In this document: positions 1 to 5,659 of the stretch, one piece after another
Layout of the letters: every line of letters begins with the position of its first letter
Position numbering within the stretch: the stretch's first letter is position 1
Source: Thermoleophilia bacterium UBA5186
GTDB lineage: Bacteria; Actinomycetota; Thermoleophilia; Gaiellales; Gaiellaceae
DNA: 9,206 nt
Reading direction: 5' to 3'
NCBI GenBank assembly: GCA_002413095.1
Contig: DHWI01000104.1
Span: 9,038 to 18,243, forward strand
Program-made: the position numbers and the translations under genes
Notes under the pieces: model-generated
The model's database searches: none
Seen by the model: the letters and a program-made list of their open reading frames with translations, nothing else
What the model was told of the DNA's origin: nothing

Positions 1-114
1 GGCTCGAAGCCGTGTCCCACGACGGTCAAGAAGACAGACGGGAAGGGGCACGTGCTCGGCACCTCGAAGACGCGCCACGGCGCTCGCCCGTCCCGGGTCG
101 GCTTCGCGGGCTAG
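1..114 (+). CDS. C-terminal tail of an unrecognised protein (partial)
   Basis: The first base begins an open frame of 37 codons that ends in TAG at 112-114; the start lies outside the window. About nine in ten codons end in G or C, as in the certain genes here, which supports real coding. The tail is basic and rich in Lys, Arg, Thr and Gly, with one Cys, and has no recognisable domain or membrane segment. It converges on the cupredoxin gene with only 4 nt between the two stop codons, leaving no room for a conventional terminator. The product cannot be named from so short a piece, and a chance open frame is still possible. Confidence 0.45.
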   Translation, partial: GSKPCPTTVKKTDGKGHVLGTSKTRHGARPSRVGFAG

Positions 115-118
115 CTAC

Positions 119-475
119 CTAGCGCGTGACGATCAGCTCTGCGCGCATGCCGCGCGCCGCGTGGTCGGCGAGCGAGCACCAGAGCTTGTAGCGCCCCGGG
201 AGCAGCTTCGCCCGGAGCGCCCTCTGATCTCCTGCCTGCACGATGGAGATCGAGCGCGTGACGGTCCCGCCGATCCGGCGCAGGCGGAGGTTGTGCGGAT
301 CCTCGCCGTAGTTCGCCAGCTCGACGATCGCCCAGCCGGACTTCAGCTTCGACCGAGAGAGCGTGAGCGAGAACTCCTTCGCGGCGACCTGCAGACGGGC
401 GGGAGGAGGGGCGGAGGCGGAGGCCGGGGCGGCGCCCGCGACGAGGATCAGCGCGGCGACCGCGAGCCGTCTCAT
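119..475 (-). CDS. Small secreted cupredoxin-like protein
   Basis: A 118-residue exported protein with a predicted blue-copper (type 1) fold. Residues 1-22 look like a Sec signal peptide: MRR, then a hydrophobic run, then an ASA-type cleavage region. The rest is beta-rich. It carries the expected ligands: His61 in the loop EDPHN, then Cys100, His105 and Met110 in CSLADHAARGM, the C-x4-H-x4-M pattern of many bacterial cupredoxin-like domains. Such proteins usually carry electrons or hold copper outside the membrane. Its ATG overlaps the stop of the DUF1501 gene by 4 nt (ATGA) and has no clear Shine-Dalgarno site, so translation is probably coupled. Longer upstream starts would run into the DUF1501 gene and lack the signal peptide at the N-terminus. 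Fold and copper site are well supported; the redox partner is unknown. Confidence 0.85.
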   Translation of the reverse strand: MRRLAVAALILVAGAAPASASAPPPARLQVAAKEFSLTLSRSKLKSGWAIVELANYGEDPHNLRLRRIGGTVTRSISIVQAGDQRALRAKLLPGRYKLWCSLADHAARGMRAELIVTR

Positions 476-1839
476 CGCAGCAGGGCGGGTCGCGCGAACG
501 AGCCCGCGTTCGGGATCACGCGGGCAGCGTCGGCGCCGAGCCACTGCTCGATCAGTGCCGAGTAGACGCCGCGGAAATCCGCGGTCGCGCGCAGGTTGCC
601 CTGCTCGTCCAGGCCGCTCGCGAGACCCGGGAACTCGCCGATCATCCGGCCGCGTACGCGCGTCCCGATCAGGAACCCGATCCCGGCGGCGCCGTGGTCC
701 GTGCCGAGCGAGCCGTTCTCCTTGGCGCGGCGGCCGAACTCCGACCACACGTGCACCAGCACCCGGTCGGCGAGCCCGCGGTGCTCAAGGTCGCGCTGGA
801 AGGCGAGCAAGGAGTCGGCGGTGAGCTTCAACCCCTGGTCGAGTGCGCCCGGTTGGCCCGAGTGCGTGTCGTACATCCCGGGCGCGCGCATCGCGACGCA
901 GTGCAGCGGCAGCCCGGCCGCGAGCATTTGCGCGAGGCCCTGGAGACGGAGCGGGAAATCGTCCTTCGACGAGCGCGGATACGGGTTCGTCGAGGCGGAG
1001 CCGGAGAACGGAGCGAGCTGCGTGCGGAGCCGTTGCACCTGCACAGCCGTCGAGCCCGCCTGCCTGAGCGCGGGATCCGAGCTCTTGGCGTGCGCCTCGC
1101 CGAGTTGGCCCACGGCCTCGACGAGCCTGCTCTCGAGGTTGAGCTTCGGGATCGCAAAGCCGTACCGGTCCGGACCGTCGAGCGACGCAACCGGAACGCG
1201 CGCGCTCGCGAGTGCAGGCTGCAGGCGCGGATCGAGCGAGAGTCCCTGCAGCGGGTTGTCGGCCGCGCCCGCCACGTCGAGGTAGCGGCCGAGCCAGCCG
1301 GTGAGCAGGCTCGAGTCGGTCGCGCCGACCTCCCAGAAGTGCCGGGACGTGAAGTGCGACTTGTCCGGGTGGTCGTAGCCGATCGCCGGGAGAACCGTGA
1401 CCTTGCCCTCCGCGTGCAAGGTCGCGAGCGGCGCCGTCGCGGGGTGCCAGAACAGACGGTCGTCCTCCGCGAAGCGGATTCCCGTCGACGCCGGCAGGGC
1501 CAGCTTCGGACGGAGCGCCTGGTAGCGCGAGTCGCCGGCAGGGAAGAGGATCGACATCGAGTCGGCGCCGCCCTCGAGGAAGATCGAGACGAGTACCGGC
1601 CCACTCGGTCCTGCGGCCGCCTGGGCGATCCCGTCGTCGAGGAGCGCCGAGGACAGCCGCTCTGCTCCGTAGACGGCGAGCGCGAGTCCCGCCGAGCGGG
1701 CGATGAAGCTGCGGCGCGAGAGCCCGGTCCCGGCGGGGGTGGGCATGCCCGGCTCGATCCCGGGGAGGCCGCTCCCCGCCTCCGCGGCGGCGCGGCGGAA
1801 GAGCTCTGTCCGCGAGAAGTCGTTGCAGCAGCCGGCCAT
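472..1839 (-). CDS. DUF1501 family protein, Tat-exported
   Basis: A 455-residue protein of the DUF1501 family, which is related to the alkaline phosphatase/sulfatase superfamily but has no settled biochemical role. Residues 1-40 form a polar leader starting MAGCCNDFSR. A twin-arginine signal follows: SRRSFIARS at 41-49, then a hydrophobic stretch to about 67. The folded protein is therefore probably exported by Tat. Family landmarks are the first strand VLVSIFLEGGADSM (82-95), YDHPDKSHFTSRHFWE (155-170), YDTHSG (323-328), SEFGRR (366-371) and GTDHG (379-383), where His and Asp residues could bind metal. The start is the ATG sharing one base with the DUF1800 stop (TGATG). That ATG gives the conserved NDFSR leader, and no Shine-Dalgarno site is visible. 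Family assignment is firm; phosphatase or sulfatase activity should not be assumed. Confidence 0.94.
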   Translation of the reverse strand: MAGCCNDFSRTELFRRAAAEAGSGLPGIEPGMPTPAGTGLSRRSFIARSAGLALAVYGAERLSSALLDDGIAQAAAGPSGPVLVSIFLEGGADSMSILFPAGDSRYQALRPKLALPASTGIRFAEDDRLFWHPATAPLATLHAEGKVTVLPAIGYDHPDKSHFTSRHFWEVGATDSSLLTGWLGRYLDVAGAADNPLQGLSLDPRLQPALASARVPVASLDGPDRYGFAIPKLNLESRLVEAVGQLGEAHAKSSDPALRQAGSTAVQVQRLRTQLAPFSGSASTNPYPRSSKDDFPLRLQGLAQMLAAGLPLHCVAMRAPGMYDTHSGQPGALDQGLKLTADSLLAFQRDLEHRGLADRVLVHVWSEFGRRAKENGSLGTDHGAAGIGFLIGTRVRGRMIGEFPGLASGLDEQGNLRATADFRGVYSALIEQWLGADAARVIPNAGSFARPALLR

Positions 1840-3143
1840 CAGCAGGTCTGCAGGTCGGGGGACACGGCGACGAGCTGGCGGAGGGCGTTCTCGACGTCGG
1901 GCGCCTGCGCTTCCTTCAAGGCGTCGGCGGCGAACCGGGCGAGGACCGTGCGCGTGGGCGGGCTCACGCTCGGGGCGCCCCAGTAGGCGATCGCACGCGA
2001 GACGAGCTTCGCGGGGTTCGCGGGAGCCGCATCCGGACGGTCGAGCGCAGGGCGGAGCGCCGTCGCCGCCAGGTACCAGCGGCCGCGGAACGTGGCGGTG
2101 TCGAGCCAGCGGGTCTCGTCCCATCCGGCCACGTTCGGCGGATAGAAGAGCCGCTGGCCGGCCGCGTCGCCCAGCCTCGTCCACGCGATCGTGTCGATCC
2201 CGAGCCCGCGCGCCCGCAGGAGGCCCGCCGCGTAGACCGAGGGCGGCTTGACCATCCGGGGCCCGCGATACAGGTCGGGATGCTCGAGAATCGCCTCGAC
2301 GACCGGCCGCACCTGGAAGTTGGCGCGGTAGAGGCGCTCGAGCGCCGCCGCGGTCGTAGCGCCCGGCGCGGTCGGGACGAAGTAGCTCCAGAGCTTGCGT
2401 ACGACGAACGAGGCGTGCAGGGGATGCGAGAGGCAAAGGCGGCAGGTGTCCTGCCAGTCGAAGTTTCCGGTGCGCCCGAACACGCTCTTCGAGCCCGAGT
2501 CGTGGAGGCGGGTGTCGTAGACGAACGTCTGCCCGGTGTCGTCCTTCTTCTGGCCGCGCCAGCCAGTCAGCGCCCGCGCCTGCTCCCGAACGTCCGTCTC
2601 GGTGTAGCCGCCCGGCCGGTCGGCGCCGATGGTGAACAGCTCCATCAGCTCGCGTGCGTAGTTCTCGTTGGGTGAGCGGTTCGTGTTCTGGTTCCCGTTC
2701 AGCCAGACGAGCATCGCGGGATCCTTCGTCACGTCGAGCAAGAGCTCAGAGAAGGAGCCGAGCGCGTACCGCCGGAAGAGCTCGTTCTGCGCCAGCATGA
2801 GCGGCTGTGACCCGACGCCCTGGTTCGAGGTGGCGAACCAGTCGTGCCACACGAGCGTCATCCGCTCGACGAGCGGCGCCGTCGAGCGGACCATCCGGTC
2901 GAGGAACCAGAGATGGTCGTGGCCGAACGCGTCGCCGGGCGCGATCGGACGCTGCTTGTCGTCGACGGGCGCGGGCCCGACGAGGATCTGCTGCGCGGGC
3001 CGGGTCAGCGAGTGGACGGCGCCGCGGAGGCCCTTGGCCGCCAGCCGCTTGGCCTCGCCCGGGCGAGGCCCGAAGCCGGCGCGCCAGAGGAGACGCTCAG
3101 CCTGTGCCTGCCCGAAACGGCCCTTGTAGACCGGTACGGCCAT
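1839..3143 (-). CDS. DUF1800 family protein
   Basis: A 434-residue DUF1800 protein of unknown biochemical function; the family is commonly encoded next to DUF1501, as here. Recognisable segments are AERLLWRAGFGPRPGEA (15-31), HDWFATS (100-106), the signature NENYARELMELFTIG (159-173) and PPNVAGW (335-341). A CRLCLSH segment (234-240) offers two Cys and a His that could bind metal. No signal peptide or membrane helix is visible, unlike its two operon partners. I chose the ATG giving MAVPVYKGRFG: it has AAGGAGG just upstream, though only 2 nt separate that site from ATG. An in-frame ATG at 3188 would add 15 residues but runs through the divergent promoter region. First gene of the operon. Confidence 0.94.
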   Translation of the reverse strand: MAVPVYKGRFGQAQAERLLWRAGFGPRPGEAKRLAAKGLRGAVHSLTRPAQQILVGPAPVDDKQRPIAPGDAFGHDHLWFLDRMVRSTAPLVERMTLVWHDWFATSNQGVGSQPLMLAQNELFRRYALGSFSELLLDVTKDPAMLVWLNGNQNTNRSPNENYARELMELFTIGADRPGGYTETDVREQARALTGWRGQKKDDTGQTFVYDTRLHDSGSKSVFGRTGNFDWQDTCRLCLSHPLHASFVVRKLWSYFVPTAPGATTAAALERLYRANFQVRPVVEAILEHPDLYRGPRMVKPPSVYAAGLLRARGLGIDTIAWTRLGDAAGQRLFYPPNVAGWDETRWLDTATFRGRWYLAATALRPALDRPDAAPANPAKLVSRAIAYWGAPSVSPPTRTVLARFAADALKEAQAPDVENALRQLVAVSPDLQTC

Positions 3144-3145
3144 GG

Positions 3146-3152
3146 CCTCCTT
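3146..3152 (-). promoter_or_regulatory. Ribosome binding site of the DUF1800 gene
   Basis: AAGGAGG on the minus strand, a near-perfect match to the anti-Shine-Dalgarno sequence and one of the few in the window. It supports ATG 3143 over the upstream ATG at 3188. Only 2 nt separate it from the ATG, shorter than the usual 5-9, so pairing may use mainly the AAGG part. Confidence 0.6.
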
Positions 3153-3162
3153 GTAACCCACA

Positions 3163-3192
3163 TTGCATGGGTGCGACGTAAATTCCATGCAA
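3163..3192. promoter_or_regulatory. Perfect inverted repeat in the divergent DUF1800/glycosyltransferase promoter region
   Basis: TTGCATGG (3163-3170) and CCATGCAA (3185-3192) are exact reverse complements separated by 14 bp, so the half-site centres lie 22 bp apart, about two helical turns. The segment is clearly richer in A/T than its surroundings and lies between the divergent starts at 3143 and 3202. This geometry suits a dimeric DNA-binding regulator acting on one or both genes. The repeat is seen directly; its role as an operator is inferred, and no regulator gene is in the window. Confidence 0.5.
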
Positions 3193-3201
3193 AATCGGCG
3201 C

Positions 3202-4176
3202 GTGACCTCCCTGAGCGCGATCGTGCCCGCAACGAACGCGCCGCCGACGCTCGCCGCGTGTCTCGCCGCGATCGAGGCGGCCGCCGAGCCGCCGGACGAG
3301 GTGATCGTCGTCGACCGGGCGTCCGCCCCTGGGCCGGCGGCCGCGCGGAACGAGGGCGCGGAGCGGGCCGGGGGAGACGTGCTCGTGTTCGTCGACGCCG
3401 ACGTCGTCGTCCACCGCGACGCGTTCGCCCGGATCCGGCGGGCGTTCGCGGATGACGACGGCCTCGACGCGCTCTTCGGCTCCTACGACGACGCCCCGGC
3501 AGCCGGCGGGGTGATCTCGGGCTTCCGAAATCTGCTCCACCATCACGTCCACCAGACCTCCCCGGGGGAAGCCACGACGTTCTGGGCCGGGCTCGGCGCC
3601 ATCCGGAAGTCGGCGTTCGAGGCGGAGGGCGGTTTCGACGCGGCGCGCTACCCCGAGCCGTCGATCGAGGACATCGAGCTCGGAATGCGGCTCGCGGCGT
3701 CGGGCCGGCCGATCAGGCTCGACCCGACGATCCAGGGCACGCACCTGAAGGCGTGGACGCTCACGAGCATGCTTCGCACTGACTTCGCGCGGCGCGGGGT
3801 TCCGTGGGTCGAGCTGCTGCTGGAGCGCGGCGGCTCGGCGAGCGCGCTCAACCTCGGCTGGAGGCATCGCCTGAGCGCGGCCGCCGCAGTCTCGGGCGCC
3901 GTCGCGCTCCTGGCCTCGAGACCGCGTCCGGCGATCGCCGCCGGCGCCGCGCTCGTGCTCCTGAACGCCGACTTCTACGCGCTGCTCGGCAGGCGGCTCG
4001 GCCCTCCCGGCGTGGTCGCGGGCGTCGGCCTGCATGCACTTCATCATCTCGCCGGGGCCGCCGCCGTTCCGGCCGGAGCGCTGCGCTACTGGACGAGCGC
4101 CACGTCGAGGAGCGCGTCCACCGTGTCGCCCTCCTCGTGGTACTCGGCTTCGACGTTCACCGACCAGACGTCGTAG
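3202..4176 (+). CDS. Family 2 (GT-A) glycosyltransferase with C-terminal membrane helices
   Basis: A 324-residue glycosyltransferase of GT2 type, expected to move a sugar from a nucleotide donor to a lipid or glycan at the inner membrane face. Evidence: N-terminal strand LSAIVPATN (4-12), EVIVVD (33-38), the metal-binding DxD motif in VFVDADVVV (62-70, Asp65/Asp67), FWAGLGAIRKSAF (127-139) and an acidic IEDIELG (155-161) typical of the catalytic base region. Two hydrophobic segments follow (about 223-256 and 268-297). I prefer GTG 3202: it gives the family-like start, and CAAAAT lies 6 nt upstream as a possible -10 for a leaderless message. ATG 3187 adds five residues using A/T-ending codons and overlaps the inverted repeat. 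The last 30 or so residues are Ser/Thr-rich and antisense to the FAD gene, so they may be a non-conserved tail. Acceptor unknown. Confidence 0.85.
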   Translation: MTSLSAIVPATNAPPTLAACLAAIEAAAEPPDEVIVVDRASAPGPAAARNEGAERAGGDVLVFVDADVVVHRDAFARIRRAFADDDGLDALFGSYDDAPAAGGVISGFRNLLHHHVHQTSPGEATTFWAGLGAIRKSAFEAEGGFDAARYPEPSIEDIELGMRLAASGRPIRLDPTIQGTHLKAWTLTSMLRTDFARRGVPWVELLLERGGSASALNLGWRHRLSAAAAVSGAVALLASRPRPAIAAGAALVLLNADFYALLGRRLGPPGVVAGVGLHALHHLAGAAAVPAGALRYWTSATSRSASTVSPSSWYSASTFTDQTS

Positions 4177-5552
4177 CCCGCATCGTCCAGCTGGTTCAAG
4201 GTCGCGAGGATCGCCGTCCACATCGAGTGGTCCTGGTTGTTGTAGCGGTGGAGGCCGTTTCGCCCGAAGGTCTTCAGGTTGTCGAAGCCCTTCAGATAGA
4301 GCCGGAGCGTGTCGACCGCTTCCTTGTAGTTGGCGTCGTACATCGGGTACGCCTTCGGGACGCGCACCTTCACGCCGTCGATCACCTTGGACGGGTCGAT
4401 GAGGCCGATCCGGGCCAGCTCGCCCTTCGCCAGCTCGACGGCCTGCTCGTCGGACATCTCCCAGATCTCGTCGCCCTCGAAGCAGAAGTACTCGACCCCG
4501 AGGCAGCTCGTCCCCGGCTGCACCATCGCCGTGCTCCACGCGCCGAAGTTCTGGACGCGGCCGGCGCGCGTCCCGGGGTCGTGGAGGTAGATCCAGTTGT
4601 CGGGGAACGGCGCCTCCTCGGTCGTGATCAGCGCGACGAGGCAGAGCTCGCGGTAGCGGAGCTTCGCCGCGGCCTCGAGCACCTCGGTCGGAGCGGGCGG
4701 GTCGAGGCGCTGCACGAGCTCGCTGAGCGGGATGCTCGACAGGACGGCGTCGACGGGGGACTCCTGCTCGCGACCGTTCGCCCCGACGACGACGCTCTGG
4801 ACGCGGCTGCCGCTGTGCCGCACGGAGACGACGCGGTGATTCAGCAGCACCGGGATTTCGGCCTCGCGCAAGCGCGTGGCGAAGGTCTCCCACATCTGGC
4901 CCGGGCCCAGGCGGGGATAACGGAACTCCTCGATCAGGCTGGTCACGTGCTCGCCGCCGAACCCGAGGATCGCCTTGACCGCGTGCATGAGCGAGAAGTT
5001 CTTGATCCGCTGCGCCGCCCACTCGGAGCGGATCTCGGTGCCCGGAATCCCCCAGACCTTCTCGGTGTACGAGCGGAAGAACGCTTCGTAGAGGCGCTTC
5101 CCGAACCGCATCGTCACCCAGTCCTCGAAGCTCTCGGGCTTCATCCTGAACAGCCGGCGGCTCCAAAGGTACGAGAGCGCGCAGCGGGCCGACTCGATCA
5201 GTCCAAGCCGCTGGAACACGTCTTCTGCGCGCAGTGGGTAGGAGATGAACTTGCCCTGGTAGAAGATCCGGGAGAGGCGGGGACGCAGGAGAAACTCCTC
5301 GCCGAGCATGTCCTCCCACAGTCGTTGGACCGGCGCGAGCTTGGTGAAGAAACGGTGCCCGCCGAGGTCGAAGCGGTAGCCGTTGAACTCGACGGTCTTG
5401 GCGATCCCGCCCACAGTCCCGTCCGCTTCGTAGACCGTTCCGGGCGCGCCGCGCAGGGCGAGCACGTACGCCGCGGTCAGGCCCGCAGGCCCGCCGCCCA
5501 GGACGGCGATGCCCGCGGGATTGCCGCTGTCGAGTCGGGGTTCGGTCTGCAA
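4086..5552 (-). CDS. FAD-dependent oxidoreductase (amine oxidase / protoporphyrinogen oxidase-like)
   Basis: A 488-residue flavoprotein with an N-terminal Rossmann FAD site: IAVLGGGPAG (15-24), the ribose-binding acid in YEAD (41-44), then GTVGG (45-49) and GYRFDLGGHRFFTK (58-71). A C-terminal GLHRYNNQDHSM (433-444) is the likely second FAD contact. The family resembles HemY/PpoX (COG1232) and UDP-galactopyranose mutase relatives often found beside glycosyltransferases, so a sugar- or lipid-related substrate is possible but unproven; a haem role is not supported by neighbours. No signal peptide is seen. The start must be TTG 5552: an in-frame TAG lies five codons upstream and no ATG or GTG exists before the FAD motif. 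The 3' end overlaps the convergent glycosyltransferase by 91 nt. Divergent from the glycoside hydrolase. Confidence 0.9.
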   Translation of the reverse strand: MQTEPRLDSGNPAGIAVLGGGPAGLTAAYVLALRGAPGTVYEADGTVGGIAKTVEFNGYRFDLGGHRFFTKLAPVQRLWEDMLGEEFLLRPRLSRIFYQGKFISYPLRAEDVFQRLGLIESARCALSYLWSRRLFRMKPESFEDWVTMRFGKRLYEAFFRSYTEKVWGIPGTEIRSEWAAQRIKNFSLMHAVKAILGFGGEHVTSLIEEFRYPRLGPGQMWETFATRLREAEIPVLLNHRVVSVRHSGSRVQSVVVGANGREQESPVDAVLSSIPLSELVQRLDPPAPTEVLEAAAKLRYRELCLVALITTEEAPFPDNWIYLHDPGTRAGRVQNFGAWSTAMVQPGTSCLGVEYFCFEGDEIWEMSDEQAVELAKGELARIGLIDPSKVIDGVKVRVPKAYPMYDANYKEAVDTLRLYLKGFDNLKTFGRNGLHRYNNQDHSMWTAILATLNQLDDAGYDVWSVNVEAEYHEEGDTVDALLDVALVQ

Positions 5553-5561
5553 GACAGAGCC

Positions 5562-5567
5562 AGTCTA
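5562..5567 (-). promoter_or_regulatory. Candidate -10 element of the FAD oxidoreductase gene
   Basis: TAGACT on the minus strand fits the actinobacterial TANNNT pattern and ends 9 nt before the TTG start. That spacing would put the transcript start at or next to the start codon, as in leaderless messages. No convincing -35 box is visible. Its TAG is also the in-frame stop that fixes the start of the gene. Confidence 0.35.
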
Positions 5568-5575
5568 AAGAGCGG

Positions 5576-5592
5576 GGCGGCCTTACACCGCC
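5576..5592. repeat. Short inverted repeat between the FAD and glycoside hydrolase genes
   Basis: GGCGG (5576-5580) and CCGCC (5588-5592) are separated by 7 nt in the 107-nt divergent gap. They could form an operator or hairpin, but 5-bp G/C arms are common by chance in this base composition. Confidence 0.2.
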
Positions 5593-5607
5593 GTCACAGA
5601 GCTTCGG

Positions 5608-5613
5608 TAGTCT
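5608..5613 (+). promoter_or_regulatory. Candidate -10 element of the glycoside hydrolase gene
   Basis: TAGTCT fits TANNNT and sits 46 nt before the chosen GTG start, allowing a leader of about 40 nt with the purine-rich ribosome binding site. No good -35 match is seen at the usual distance. The element would also serve a leaderless TTG at 5624, which adds 12 residues before the signal peptide. Confidence 0.3.
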
Positions 5614-5641
5614 GGCCGGTCGTTTGCGATTCGACCGAAGC

Positions 5642-5649
5642 AGAGGGGG
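5642..5649 (+). promoter_or_regulatory. Ribosome binding site deciding the glycoside hydrolase start
   Basis: The purine run AGAGGGGG ends 10 nt before GTG 5660. It favours that start over TTG 5624, because GTG places a normal signal peptide directly at the N-terminus. Confidence 0.5.
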
Positions 5650-5659
5650 CTCCAATCTC

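Noticed and set aside
694..1986. A 430-codon open frame on the plus strand opposite DUF1501
   Set aside because: It is antisense to a gene with clear family motifs, and its own product is Arg/Glu/Ala-rich without a domain.
4086..5552. Naming the FAD enzyme UDP-galactopyranose mutase (glf) or protoporphyrinogen oxidase (hemY)
   Set aside because: The FAD motifs are shared by the wider superfamily. Length near 490 residues and the context do not single out either enzyme, and no galactofuran or haem genes are adjacent.
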